Assembly (NCBI RefSeq): GCF_001618885.1
Contig: NZ_CP015114.1
Span: 2,595,677-2,659,676 of the forward strand
Reading direction: 5' to 3'
DNA length: 64,000 nucleotides
Source of the DNA: Staphylococcus condimenti
GTDB lineage: Bacteria > Bacillota > Bacilli > Staphylococcales > Staphylococcaceae
Shown piece by piece: positions 1 through 9,598 of the stretch. The translations under genes were made by a program, and so were the position numbers. Numbering within the stretch: position 1 is the stretch's first letter; every line of letters begins with the position of its first letter. Below the pieces are notes generated by a model. It saw nothing but the letters and a program-made list of their open reading frames with translations. It ran no database searches and had not been told where the DNA came from.

Positions 1-28
1 CTAAACGCATGCAATATTCATTTATTGC

Positions 29-62
29 CCAACTGTTCATTTATAATTCCTAACTGTTTCAT
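29..62 (-). promoter_or_regulatory. AgrA sites of the agr P2 promoter (leftward)
   Basis: Two direct AACTGTT repeats lie at 31-37 and 52-58, 21 bases apart. Read on the minus strand they are AACAGTT copies, the usual AgrA half-site pair. Their orientation points to a promoter firing off the left edge, where agrB would start. The identity rests on the repeat pair plus the adjacent RNAIII; agrBDCA itself is outside the window. Confidence 0.7.
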
Positions 63-97
63 ACTTGCTAATATTGATATTTTAACATAATTTCATA

Positions 98-168
98 TAC
101 AGTTTTGTAGAAAAAACAATTGTTTAGGGAATTTTTAACAAAAGATTTAAAAGAGGTGTTTTAATAAA
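98..168 (+). promoter_or_regulatory. agr P3 promoter for RNAIII (rightward)
   Basis: ACAGTTTTG at 99-107 and ATTGTTTAGGG at 119-129 form an imperfect AgrA repeat pair with the spacing used at P3. A weak TTTAATAAA -10 region lies at about 159-167. The RNAIII 5' hairpin starts directly after it. The second half-site is degenerate, as expected for P3, which needs phosphorylated AgrA. Confidence 0.65.
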
Positions 169-265
169 GATGTATCACAGAGATGTGATAAAAATTAAGC
201 AAGATTTTTTACTTACAGACATATTTAATTATGTCTTAACCTCAAGATCGAGAGGAGGCGTCGAG

Positions 266-343
266 ATGACAGGCAACATTGTAGACACAGTTAAAAGCTT
301 TGTTAACTTGATTCTAGACACTGTAAAAAAATACGCTAAATAA
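266..343 (+). CDS. Delta-hemolysin-like peptide, proximal copy (25 aa)
   Basis: This 25-residue frame starts MTGNIVDTVK and ends DTVKKYAK. It has a strong GAGGAGG ribosome site at 252-258, seven bases before the ATG. It occupies the position that hld holds in S. aureus RNAIII, about 95 nt from the RNA 5' end. It is an amphipathic helix with hydrophobic residues spaced 3-4 apart and a lysine-rich C-terminus, as in delta-hemolysin and other phenol-soluble modulins, which lyse membranes and attract neutrophils. There is no signal peptide; such peptides leave through Pmt (13.4-16.6 kb). It is more diverged from canonical delta-hemolysin than the distal copy. Confidence 0.85.
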   Translation: MTGNIVDTVKSFVNLILDTVKKYAK

Positions 344-469
344 TAATGCGTAACCAAATTATTTACTGCAAAGCAACACAGTTTTATGTATGCATTGTTG
401 ATATTCTTCGTAAAAAATAATGCATTAAACTGACTGATCATCCATTATCACGTAAAGGAGGTATGTAAC

Positions 470-550
470 ATGGCAGGCGATATCGTAGGTACAATCGGTG
501 ACTTCGTTAAATTAATCATCGAAACTGTAAACAAATTTACTAAAAAATAA
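470..550 (+). CDS. hld: Delta-hemolysin, distal copy (26 aa)
   Basis: This 26-residue frame begins MAGDIVGTIGDFVK and ends ETVNKFTKK. It matches S. aureus delta-hemolysin in length, in the TIGD-VK core and in the NKFTKK tail. AAAGGAGG at 454-461 is the ribosome site, eight bases before the ATG. The peptide is a formylated amphipathic helix that disrupts membranes and binds formyl-peptide receptors (family knowledge). It lies about 130 nt downstream of the first copy in the same RNA, so both should be made when agr is on. The canonical sequence sits in the second position, so the family-typical copy is not at the family-typical place. Confidence 0.93.
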   Translation: MAGDIVGTIGDFVKLIIETVNKFTKK

Positions 551-828
551 TCCCTTTATTTTATTGTCCTTTGAGTATAAGCACTAAATTGTTTAATCCT
601 TTTCAGGAGGAAATGTTTGTCCTTGCATTTCCTTCTGGTCCTAATTATTTGTATACCGGATAGAAAATTTGGTATACATAACAGAACTAAAAATTATCGT
701 GAGCATCATTAAATTTATAAATTTATCAAATATCGGTAAATTCACTAAAATTTTTCATAATTAATAACATCCCCAAAAATAGATAGAAAAATAACTGTAA
801 ACATTCCCTTAATAATAAGTTTAATAGC

Positions 829-862
829 CCGTGAGTTCCTCCCAAACTCACGGGCATTGTTT
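829..862 (+). terminator. RNAIII terminator hairpin
   Basis: The stem GCCCGTGAGTT/AACTCACGGGC has a C-rich loop containing UCCC and is followed by a T-rich run. The same loop is used by RNAIII for target pairing in S. aureus. Confidence 0.9.
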
Positions 863-869
863 TGTTTAA

Positions 870-1670
870 TTAGTTATCATATTGATATAAAGAAGGTTTG
901 CGATTATCAAAAACCGGAATATTTTTTCGTTGTGTTTCAACTTCTGACAAATCAATATCTACAGTAATTACTTCTTCTTTTTCACCAGCTTCAGCAATAA
1001 TTTCACCGTTTGGGTTGATTACCATAGAATGACCTGCATATTCTGTACCATCTTCTTTTTCAAAACCACAGCTATTACATGCTACTACGAAAATATCGTT
1101 TTCAATAGCTCTGCTTTGCAGTAATGTTCTCCAATGATTTAATCGTGCTTTCGGCCATTCAGCAACATAAAAGAGAATATTAGCACCATTGACAGCAGGA
1201 TGTCTCGCAATTTCAGGGAATCTCAAGTCATAACAAATAATTTGAGAAGCTTTCACTTCAGGAGTTAATTGGAAAGCATAAGGAACCTTATCTCCTCCAT
1301 TTAAGAAAAGATGCTCATCCAACATTGGAACAAGATGAATTTTATCATACTGATAAAGAAGTTCTCCGTTTTTATCAACAGTAAATGCTGTATTATAAAC
1401 TTGGTTATCTCTACTATTAGATACTGAACCAGCTACTATCGCTACATGATATTTTCGACTCAGCTTCTGGATAAAAGGCAAGCTCACTTTTAAATCTTCA
1501 TCTGCAAGGTTGTGTAATTCTTCCAACGCGTAACTGTTATTCCACATTTCGGGTATGACTGCGATTTCTGTATCTGAGTCTAGTTGGTTTGAAAACAATG
1601 ATTCAATCTTATTTTGATTAGCTTTTGTATCAGCAGGTTGTAAATTGAATTGGAAAAGTTGGATTTTCAT
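870..1670 (-). CDS. Carbon-nitrogen (nitrilase superfamily) hydrolase
   Basis: A 266-residue cytosolic C-N hydrolase of the nitrilase/omega-amidase type. The catalytic triad is visible: Glu in VIPEMWNN, Lys in YDKIHLVP and Cys in ICYDLRFPE. Enzymes of this group hydrolyse omega-amides or similar small amides; the substrate here is unknown. I chose the second ATG (1670, MKIQLFQ): the AGGGAG element touches the first ATG at 1682, and homologues start at the equivalent MK. It converges on RNAIII, and the same neighbour is found beside agr in S. aureus. No link to quorum sensing can be read from the sequence. Confidence 0.88.
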   Translation of the reverse strand: MKIQLFQFNLQPADTKANQNKIESLFSNQLDSDTEIAVIPEMWNNSYALEELHNLADEDLKVSLPFIQKLSRKYHVAIVAGSVSNSRDNQVYNTAFTVDKNGELLYQYDKIHLVPMLDEHLFLNGGDKVPYAFQLTPEVKASQIICYDLRFPEIARHPAVNGANILFYVAEWPKARLNHWRTLLQSRAIENDIFVVACNSCGFEKEDGTEYAGHSMVINPNGEIIAEAGEKEEVITVDIDLSEVETQRKNIPVFDNRKPSLYQYDN

Positions 1671-1893
1671 ATTTTGCGTCATCTCCCTTTCGTTTATTTC
1701 TACTTTACTAAATTACGCACTAAAATTCCAATGTTGGAAATATTCTAATAATTTAAAGCTGATAACTTTAATATTACAAACTATTAATAATATTAATAGT
1801 TCATTTCAATCGATCTAACGTATAGAATTTATGAACATCTTCTTATATACTTAAATTGAATACTATATTTTAAGTTAGAAAGGGGGGACTGTT

Positions 1894-3747
1894 ATGGAAA
1901 TTAATCGTATATTTAAAAATACGACATATTCAGTAGTGGCTGCAGGATTTCTTTTTCCTTGTATTTCATTAAATGTTTCAGCTGCAGAATCAAAAAATGT
2001 AGAACAGAATAATCAAACGAGTGCGCAGCAAGTTGAAAATGCGGATCAAACTCAACAAACTACTAATCAAGATACAAATGATGTACAAAATCAAAACACT
2101 ATTAATCAACCTCAAGTAGATGAGAGTCAGTCAGAAGAAAATACAAATAATAATGAAAGTAATCAGAATTCTGGAACGCAGAATAAAATAGACAATCCTA
2201 CCAACGATAATACAACTTCAGATAATAGCAATAAACCAACTAACAGAAACTCTGATAATCCAGAAAATCAAACAAGCGGTGAATCTAGTTCTACAAATAG
2301 CACGAGCCAAAATTCAACAAATAGTTCAGATAGTACAGATTCATCAAATAACTCAGATAACGGTACAGACAGCAATGATAATAGTTCCTCAAACCCAGAC
2401 GCAAATGAGCAAAATAATTCTGGAACTAATACTGGAGAGTCTAGTCCTAATAAAGAAGGCACTTCACAAAATACAGATAATCAAACTAATAGTTCTGGAG
2501 AACAAAATGATTCAGAAAGTAATAGTGACGCTCAAGAAAATTCAATTGACCAAAATTCAACGCCTAATAAAAACCCTGATAACAGTCAAGACAATAACGA
2601 TACAAATAGTTCTGAATCCAATCCAAGCGATTCTCAAAATGACGGAGATAATACTAACCCTTCGGATAATAAAAATGACCAGAGCTCAGGAAATGCTATA
2701 CCGCAAATAGGCAAAGATACCTCAAAAAGTGAAGATTCAAAAGAACAAAATACATCATCAGACAAAGACACTAACAAACATTCAACAAAACCAAATAATG
2801 GCAAAGATTCTAACAAAAATGATACAAAAGAAGATTCAAATTCAAATAAAGGATCGCCTAATTCGCCTGGTGGCAGTCCTAAATCAGAAGATAGCACACA
2901 AAATAATCCAGGCCAGAAATCACAGTACCCTGGAAATACATCTCAGCAAAATATTAATAGAAATGATAATAAAGAACAAAATGATAACAACAATAAAGGG
3001 ACTGAAACCCAATCAATTTATAAGAGGAATGCTCATTATGTTTCAAACACAAGCGGCATGAAATCAGGAAATGATAACAAGAGTGCTAATACAGCATCTT
3101 CTTGGAAAGGCAATATTTATAATGATTTGACACAATCAAAATCTGGAGTTGAAACTTCTGAAGAGAAAACGAATAAGCCAAGTCAGTATCTTGTTCCTTT
3201 TACAACGATGAATCTAGCTGGAGAGCGTTTCGGACACCTTATTCAAGGTTCTTTTAAATATAATCCATTTGTTATTAATCAAATAAGTCTAATGAGTGAA
3301 GATGATACAGCTTCTGAACAAGATGTGAATAAAGTTTTGGAACGTAGTAACTTTGCGAGCAATCGAGATTTAAATAATCTGCAAGAAAGTACAGGTTATT
3401 TTAAATACCAATACTTTAGCCCGCTATATGCACAACAATATTATGATAATTTAGATATACAAGTTTTAGGACTAATTACTGGTGATATCGGTTCAATGCC
3501 GGATTTAAAACAGACGAAAAAAAGTGCAGACTTTGAAGTAGGCTCCACAAATCATGCAAAAAATTATACAGAAAAAATAGATGAAAAAGATGAAAAATCT
3601 AAAAACACTGAAACAGAAAGCGACGAAAACAACAAAAGTCACCCACGATTAATCGGTACACTGTTAGCTGCTTTTGGCGCAGCATTTATTTGGTTCATAG
3701 TTTTAATGGTAATGAAAAAAAGAAAAAAACAAGATGAAGAAGAATAA
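1894..3747 (+). CDS. sdrH: SdrH-like Asn/Ser/Asp-rich surface protein
   Basis: 617 residues. An N-terminal signal peptide (about 1-30) is followed by roughly 350 residues dominated by Asn, Ser, Asp, Gln, Thr and Glu with no fixed repeat unit. A more ordered segment (about 375-560) follows, then a single membrane helix (about 585-607) and a KKRKK tail. There is no LPXTG motif, so it is probably held by the helix and not by sortase. Position (nitrilase on one side, mroQ on the other) and architecture match S. aureus SdrH. The low-complexity part is much longer and richer in Asn than an SD-repeat stalk. The role is uncertain; adhesion or biofilm functions are assumed for the Sdr name only. Confidence 0.75.
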   Translation: MEINRIFKNTTYSVVAAGFLFPCISLNVSAAESKNVEQNNQTSAQQVENADQTQQTTNQDTNDVQNQNTINQPQVDESQSEENTNNNESNQNSGTQNKIDNPTNDNTTSDNSNKPTNRNSDNPENQTSGESSSTNSTSQNSTNSSDSTDSSNNSDNGTDSNDNSSSNPDANEQNNSGTNTGESSPNKEGTSQNTDNQTNSSGEQNDSESNSDAQENSIDQNSTPNKNPDNSQDNNDTNSSESNPSDSQNDGDNTNPSDNKNDQSSGNAIPQIGKDTSKSEDSKEQNTSSDKDTNKHSTKPNNGKDSNKNDTKEDSNSNKGSPNSPGGSPKSEDSTQNNPGQKSQYPGNTSQQNINRNDNKEQNDNNNKGTETQSIYKRNAHYVSNTSGMKSGNDNKSANTASSWKGNIYNDLTQSKSGVETSEEKTNKPSQYLVPFTTMNLAGERFGHLIQGSFKYNPFVINQISLMSEDDTASEQDVNKVLERSNFASNRDLNNLQESTGYFKYQYFSPLYAQQYYDNLDIQVLGLITGDIGSMPDLKQTKKSADFEVGSTNHAKNYTEKIDEKDEKSKNTETESDENNKSHPRLIGTLLAAFGAAFIWFIVLMVMKKRKKQDEEE

Positions 3748-3755
3748 TTTTGCAG

Positions 3756-3789
3756 ATATCGTCAGAGTTTTAACTTTGACGATATTTTT
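3756..3789 (+). terminator. Terminator after sdrH-like gene
   Basis: ATATCGTCA (3756-3764) pairs with TGACGATAT (3777-3785), followed by a T run. Confidence 0.8.
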
Positions 3790-3791
3790 AT

Positions 3792-3831
3792 ATAAAAACA
3801 CCTGACATACGTTTGAATTGAATGTCAGGTG
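3792..3831 (-). terminator. Terminator after mroQ (minus strand)
   Basis: CACCTGACAT (3799-3808) pairs with ATGTCAGGTG (3822-3831). On the minus strand the hairpin is followed by a T-rich run, eight bases after the mroQ stop. Confidence 0.8.
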
Positions 3832-3838
3832 ATATGTG

Positions 3839-4585
3839 TTACATAAGAAAGAAATGTATGATTGTTTGCATAGATTCTTGCATATCTTTGATTTTATCAG
3901 CAAATAGAAGTTGTATGATAACGACATAGCTGTTCATCAGGATATGAATACATATTGGTACTGCTATGCGTTTTGTATAGACATAAAATCCAGATAATAT
4001 AAAGCCCATTCCGAAATAGATGATAATAAAGGAAGGATCATTATGCGCAGTAGCAAATAGGGCTGAACTGACTGTTGCTGCAATTATGAAACGAATTGTT
4101 TTGTTTCCTCTTAATTTTTCATATATATTACCAAATATCACTTTACGGAATACGAATTCTTCTAAAAGAGGACCAGCAATTGTCACTAAGATAATGAAAA
4201 TCGGTGCATCTTGAATCATTCTCATAATCCCTGTTGTGTTAGGGCTTGGTTGATCTACTTTGAAGACGAATTGATTAATCAAAGATGCTACGACCTGATA
4301 GATTAATACAATTATCAATCCTACAATAGCCCAAGGTATAATATAACGTCTTTTGATTTTATCTGGTGCTTGGTCTAAGTAGGTTGGGTTTTTAACACGG
4401 GCATTCATCCATAACACAAGGACTGCAGCCACAATCATTAATCCAACTTGTGCATAAGATGTTGCAAGCATTAATGATTTGCCTTGTAGTCCATCGTATA
4501 CGCCTGCGCTATATAGACCTTGTACGCCAAAAAGTGCGCAAGCATAAACGATTAAAGTAAGTATTGAAAACCATAAACGTGACAT
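3839..4585 (-). CDS. mroQ: MroQ-type CPBP intramembrane metalloprotease
   Basis: 248 residues with about seven to eight membrane helices. The CPBP (Abi/CAAX-like) motifs are present: EExxxR in LLEEFVFRKV, a His in FATAHND, and a third His in ICIHILMNS. In S. aureus MroQ at this locus influences agr signalling and autoinducer peptide production (family knowledge). Here it lies beside sdrH and 3 kb from agr, so the same role is likely. I moved the start from a TTG at 4594 to the ATG at 4585 (MSRLWFSIL) because GGAGG sits ten bases upstream of the ATG and directly against the TTG. It is divergent from groES. Confidence 0.88.
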   Translation of the reverse strand: MSRLWFSILTLIVYACALFGVQGLYSAGVYDGLQGKSLMLATSYAQVGLMIVAAVLVLWMNARVKNPTYLDQAPDKIKRRYIIPWAIVGLIIVLIYQVVASLINQFVFKVDQPSPNTTGIMRMIQDAPIFIILVTIAGPLLEEFVFRKVIFGNIYEKLRGNKTIRFIIAATVSSALFATAHNDPSFIIIYFGMGFILSGFYVYTKRIAVPICIHILMNSYVVIIQLLFADKIKDMQESMQTIIHFFLM

Positions 4586-4671
4586 ATGTTTCAATCCTCC
4601 ATTTTTAATAATTATCTCTATTCTATACTAAAAACGAGTCTTACGAAAATATAATTCTTAATGCTTGATGT

Positions 4672-4688
4672 ATTGACCAATTTTGATT
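4672..4688 (-). promoter_or_regulatory. CtsR-like box in the groE promoter
   Basis: On the minus strand the bases read AATCAAA-ATT-GGTCAAT, close to the CtsR direct heptad (A/GGTCAAA-NAN-A/GGTCAAA). Staphylococci are known to control groE by both CtsR and HrcA. The box overlaps TTGACC (4673-4678), a possible -35. Confidence 0.65.
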
Positions 4689-4703
4689 AATATAGAATGT
4701 GAA

Positions 4704-4730
4704 TTAGCACTCGAGAATTAAGAGTGCTAA
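4704..4730 (+). promoter_or_regulatory. CIRCE operator for HrcA
   Basis: A perfect TTAGCACTC-N9-GAGTGCTAA inverted repeat, the binding site of the heat-shock repressor HrcA. It lies just downstream of the groE promoter elements and 74 bases before groES. Confidence 0.97.
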
Positions 4731-4803
4731 TACTGCCTTGTTATTTAAAAATAAAATGATGAATTTGAAATTAATAAGCAACTTATCAGAGGAGGAAATA
4801 TCC

Positions 4804-5088
4804 ATGCTAAAACCATTAGGAAATCGCGTGATTATTGAAAGAGTCGAAAGTGAACAAACAACTAAGAGTGGTATTGTGTTAACTGAAAAGGCTAAAGAAA
4901 AGTCTAATGAAGGAAAAGTTATCGCAGTAGGGCCAGGTAGATTACTAGATAATGGTGAGCGTGTGACTCCAGAAGTTAAAGAAGGAGACACTGTTGTTTT
5001 TGAACAATATGCTGGCAGTGAAGTGCAAGTAGGAGAAGATAAATATCTTGTAATCAGCGAAGAAGAAGTTCTTGCGATTGTGCAATAA
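4804..5088 (+). CDS. groES: GroES co-chaperonin (Hsp10)
   Basis: 94 residues starting MLKPLGNRVII, the family-typical start, with GAGGAGG about nine bases upstream. An in-frame ATG further upstream would add an extension inside the leader and is rejected. GroES forms the heptameric lid of the GroEL folding chamber; the mobile loop (around EQTTKSGIVL) is present. It forms one operon with groEL, 41 bases downstream, and is controlled by the CIRCE and CtsR-like sites just upstream. Confidence 0.98.
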   Translation: MLKPLGNRVIIERVESEQTTKSGIVLTEKAKEKSNEGKVIAVGPGRLLDNGERVTPEVKEGDTVVFEQYAGSEVQVGEDKYLVISEEEVLAIVQ

Positions 5089-5105
5089 TAAATCAAAACT
5101 AATAA

Positions 5106-6752
<1,647 letters not shown>

Positions 6753-6783
6753 TAGTGAATTAGTTAGTTAAATCAGTTTTTTA

Positions 6784-6829
6784 AGACGTTTCCTTGAGAT
6801 TAATAAATCTCTAGGAAACGTCTTTTTTT
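6784..6829 (+). terminator. groESL terminator
   Basis: AGACGTTTCC (6784-6793) pairs with GGAAACGTCT (6814-6823), followed by seven Ts. Confidence 0.92.
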
Positions 6830-6912
6830 GTCTAATTTCATATTATTACCATTATTGAACCTATAAAGTAAGGTATAATTTTAGAAAAATAAATATAAAG
6901 GGGATAGAAAGT

Positions 6913-7197
6913 TTGGAATTACTCGCAGCTATTTTAACAATATGTTGTACTTTTTATATTTTTAAAAATGTGTTTGTAATATTAATTAAGTATATTGGGA
7001 GATTTGTTTTTTTAATTGGTATTTCAAGATCAGAGGATGGAAATCAATTTATAACATTAATAAGTACACTATTTTTTTCGCTTGTACTAGTGATTTTCAT
7101 GTTGTTTTTTAGTTACAAGATATTCAAAGAACTCTGCTTACTACCAATAATAGCAATTAGTTTGTATTTTAGGTTCGGAACTGATGCTGGTAAATAA
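6913..7197 (+). CDS. Small hypothetical membrane protein (94 aa)
   Basis: I do not recognise this protein. It has about three hydrophobic segments (about 4-22, 45-68 and 72-86) with a short charged loop ISRSEDGN between the first two. The start is a TTG at 6913 with AAAGGGGA about ten bases upstream. It is flanked by the groEL terminator and 260 bases of sequence without genes, so it is probably a single-gene unit. Its composition is very AT-rich, as often seen for accessory genes. Confidence 0.55.
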   Translation: MELLAAILTICCTFYIFKNVFVILIKYIGRFVFLIGISRSEDGNQFITLISTLFFSLVLVIFMLFFSYKIFKELCLLPIIAISLYFRFGTDAGK

Positions 7198-7393
7198 AAA
7201 TACTGAAATATCTTTGCTTAAAAATTTGTGGTTATTAATGGATTTCGGAAACTATGATATATATACAATTCAGAATCACTACTGTATGTTACAATAATCT
7301 CTCTTTACTTAGATTATAACAAGACAAGTACAGTCATTTCCGTTAATAAAGGTATAAGAAGCTTAGTACAAACAAAACTTATATATACTGAAT

Positions 7394-7421
7394 AAACCAC
7401 CTGTTTACACAAGTGGTTTTT
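7394..7421 (+). terminator. Possible terminator in the 7198-7458 gap
   Basis: AAACCAC (7394-7400) pairs with GTGGTTTT (7413-7420), followed by Ts. It lies almost 200 bases after the stop of the small membrane gene. I see no other feature in the 7198-7458 gap. Confidence 0.55.
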
Positions 7422-7458
7422 ATTGATTCAAAGGATGATAATTTATTAAGGAAATGAT

Positions 7459-8484
7459 TCAAATCTGTTCTATTAAAAAATCCACATCTTTTTCACGTGT
7501 TGCCCAACTAGTAGCGAATCGAACAATTTTATGATTATCATCATATTTTTCCCAACATGTAAATTTTACTTTCTTTCCAAGCTCTTCGATTTTTTTATTA
7601 TTAACTAAGAAAAATTGTTGGTTTGTTGGAGAATCAATATAGAGTTGGTATCCCTTACTTACAAAAGCTTTTTTTATTTTCATTGCCATTTCTACAGCAT
7701 GCATACTGATGTTTAAATATAAATCATCTGAAAATAATGCGGAAAATTGAACGCCTACTAGTCTGCTTTTAGCTAATAACGCTCCGTGTTGTTTGATGAT
7801 AGAGACAAAACGGCTAGGGTTATAATCTTCTGTAAATACAATAGCTTCTCCACATAACGCACCGATTTTTGTGCCACCTATGTAAAATATATCTGCTAAT
7901 TTAGCAATATCTTTAATATTTAAATCAGCTTCTGCACTTACCAATCCATAACCTAAACGAGCACCATCTATATAAAGAGGAATGCTGAAGGCTTTACATA
8001 TGTTTGATAGCTCCTCAAGTTCTGATTTTGTATATAGGGTCCCATATTCCGTTGGATAAGTAATATAAACCATTCCTGGTGTGACCATATGTGTATAGTT
8101 AGAGTCTTCATACAAGTCGTTAATATATTTTTTTACTTGAGCTGCTGTGATTTTCCCGTTTTCAGATGGGAGCGTAATTACTTTGTGGCCTGAAAACTCA
8201 ATTGCACCTGCTTCATGCACGTTAATGTGACTGGTGTCAGCTCCGATTACACCTTCATACTTTTTAAGGACAGCATCGATAACTACTTGATTTGTTTGAG
8301 TGCCTCCACCTAAAAAATAGACAGATGCATTTGGTTGATCTATTGCCTGTTTTATTTTTTCGATTGCTTCTTTAGTGAATTCATCATTACCATAACCTGG
8401 TTCTTGTATATAATTAGTTTCAACAATTTTTTCTAAAACCTTTTCATGAGCGCCTTCTAGGTAGTCGTTTTCAAATGATATCAT
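7459..8484 (-). CDS. Low-specificity threonine aldolase family (PLP)
   Basis: 341 residues, fold-type I PLP enzyme of the beta-eliminating lyase/threonine aldolase family. It would cleave L-threonine or allo-threonine to glycine and acetaldehyde. The PLP lysine lies in IGGTKIGALCGE, and the N-terminal ENDYLEGAHEKV is typical of the family. I prefer the ATG at 8484 (MISFENDY) to that at 8499: the upstream ATG is part of ATGGAGG, so the GGAGG serves the second ATG at eight bases. It stands alone; the 231-base gap before metQ shows no clear site. Confidence 0.85.
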   Translation of the reverse strand: MISFENDYLEGAHEKVLEKIVETNYIQEPGYGNDEFTKEAIEKIKQAIDQPNASVYFLGGGTQTNQVVIDAVLKKYEGVIGADTSHINVHEAGAIEFSGHKVITLPSENGKITAAQVKKYINDLYEDSNYTHMVTPGMVYITYPTEYGTLYTKSELEELSNICKAFSIPLYIDGARLGYGLVSAEADLNIKDIAKLADIFYIGGTKIGALCGEAIVFTEDYNPSRFVSIIKQHGALLAKSRLVGVQFSALFSDDLYLNISMHAVEMAMKIKKAFVSKGYQLYIDSPTNQQFFLVNNKKIEELGKKVKFTCWEKYDDNHKIVRFATSWATREKDVDFLIEQI

Positions 8485-8715
8485 TTTCTTGTCCTCCATT
8501 TTTAGAGAATTAGTTTTTAATGATATATATTTTAACAGAAAAAGAGGGGAGATTACTCGTAATTTTTGTCAATATTCAGAAAATTATTTACATCAAGTTT
8601 TTTTGAATAAAGCAGAATGATTGAACCCCGGAAAATTGCGCTATATTAAATGTTGTAAACATGATAGTATATTAAACATAGTGTTTTAATAAGAAAAATA
8701 AAGGGAGATTGCAAC

Positions 8716-9537
8716 ATGAGAAAACTTTTAGTATTATTATCAATTATTTTGGCTATTGTTCTTGTAGGATGTGGAAAACAAGAGACAGAAAAGCCAAAGC
8801 AAAAGAAATTCACGATTGCATTTGGGGTAGGTACATATGAAGAACAATTTAGAAAAGGTATTTTACCGATACTGAAAAAAGAAGGTTATGATGTAAAGAT
8901 TAAAACTTTTTCACAAAATGATCAAATTGATCCGGCTATGATTAAAGGAGATGTAGATGCTTCAGTTTTCCAAAGTAGAGCTTATATGGAAAGCATCAAT
9001 GATAAAATGAATGGTCATATGATTGTTAATAACGATGTACCAACTGCACCTCAATCATTATGGTCTGAGAAGCATAAATCTTTAAAAGATATTAAAAATG
9101 GACAAACTATCGCTGTTCCTAATGACCCAGTTAACCAAGAACGTGCTTTCCGAATTTTTGAGAAAGAGGGTTGGGTTAAAATTGATAAAAACGCTGGTAC
9201 TGTTAATTTCAATCAAAATAGTGTGAAACCAGGTAAGTATGATTTGAAATTCAAAGAACTGCATCCGGCACAGATATTACGTTCTTTAGATGATGTTGAT
9301 TATGGAGTTGTAAATGGAAATTATATCGCTGATTCAAATCGTGTTATTGCAGATGGATTGCTTGTTGAAAAAACACCACAGCAACATAAAGTAGTTTTAA
9401 CAATTAATGAAAATAATAAAGATACTGACTGGGCAAAAGCATTAAAAAGTGCGTATTATTCAAAAGAATTCCAAAATTGGTATGAAAAACAAGATAAATA
9501 TAAAGGGTTCATTGTTCCGAAAGAGTGGAAAAAATAA
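8716..9537 (+). CDS. MetQ/NlpA-family substrate-binding lipoprotein
   Basis: 273 residues. A lipoprotein signal peptide ends in LVGCGKQ (Cys about 19). The mature part has the features of the NlpA/MetQ family: the IAFGVGTYEEQF start strand, QNDQIDPAMIKGDVDAS, a hinge near APQSLWSEKH, and AVPNDPVNQERA. Such proteins feed methionine or similar ligands to a MetNI transporter. No ATPase or permease gene is adjacent, so this is an orphan binding protein that must use a transporter elsewhere or have another role. No S-box or T-box leader is visible upstream. Confidence 0.82.
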   Translation: MRKLLVLLSIILAIVLVGCGKQETEKPKQKKFTIAFGVGTYEEQFRKGILPILKKEGYDVKIKTFSQNDQIDPAMIKGDVDASVFQSRAYMESINDKMNGHMIVNNDVPTAPQSLWSEKHKSLKDIKNGQTIAVPNDPVNQERAFRIFEKEGWVKIDKNAGTVNFNQNSVKPGKYDLKFKELHPAQILRSLDDVDYGVVNGNYIADSNRVIADGLLVEKTPQQHKVVLTINENNKDTDWAKALKSAYYSKEFQNWYEKQDKYKGFIVPKEWKK

Positions 9538-9542
9538 CCGAA

Positions 9543-9594
9543 AAAGCAACTCGATTCTCATGGTCTAATTCACATGAAAATCGAGTTGCTTTTA
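9543..9594 (+). terminator. Bidirectional terminator between metQ-like and sbi-like genes
   Basis: A long stem, AAGCAACTCGATT with TCATG, pairs with CATGA and AATCGAGTTGCTT. T-rich ends lie on both strands, and the two genes converge here. Confidence 0.9.
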
Positions 9595-9598
9595 TAAT

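Larger units (their letters stand above)
172..862 (+). ncRNA. rnaIII: RNAIII, agr effector RNA, with two delta-hemolysin frames
   Basis: The 5' end shows the RNAIII hairpin ATCACA-GAGA-TGTGAT at 174-189. The 3' part (about 740-862) closely resembles the end domain I remember from S. aureus RNAIII: UCCC motifs near 770 and 807, another in the C-rich terminator loop, and the stem GCCCGTGAG/CTCACGGGC at about 829-855 followed by Ts. RNAIII acts as an antisense regulator of virulence mRNAs such as spa and rot through these C-rich loops, and as mRNA for delta-hemolysin. At about 690 nt it is longer than the roughly 514 nt of S. aureus; an extra coding module between 266 and 550 explains much of this. 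The exact 5' end is inferred from the hairpin. Confidence 0.9.

Noticed and set aside
229..441. A 70-residue minus-strand frame opposite RNAIII
   Set aside because: No ribosome site, no recognisable motif, and it is antisense to the delta-hemolysin frames.
2279..3061. Open frames of 143 and 110 residues overlapping the sdrH-like gene in another frame
   Set aside because: They are rich in Ile, Lys and Gln because of the AAT/CAA codon bias of the real gene, and they lack ribosome sites.
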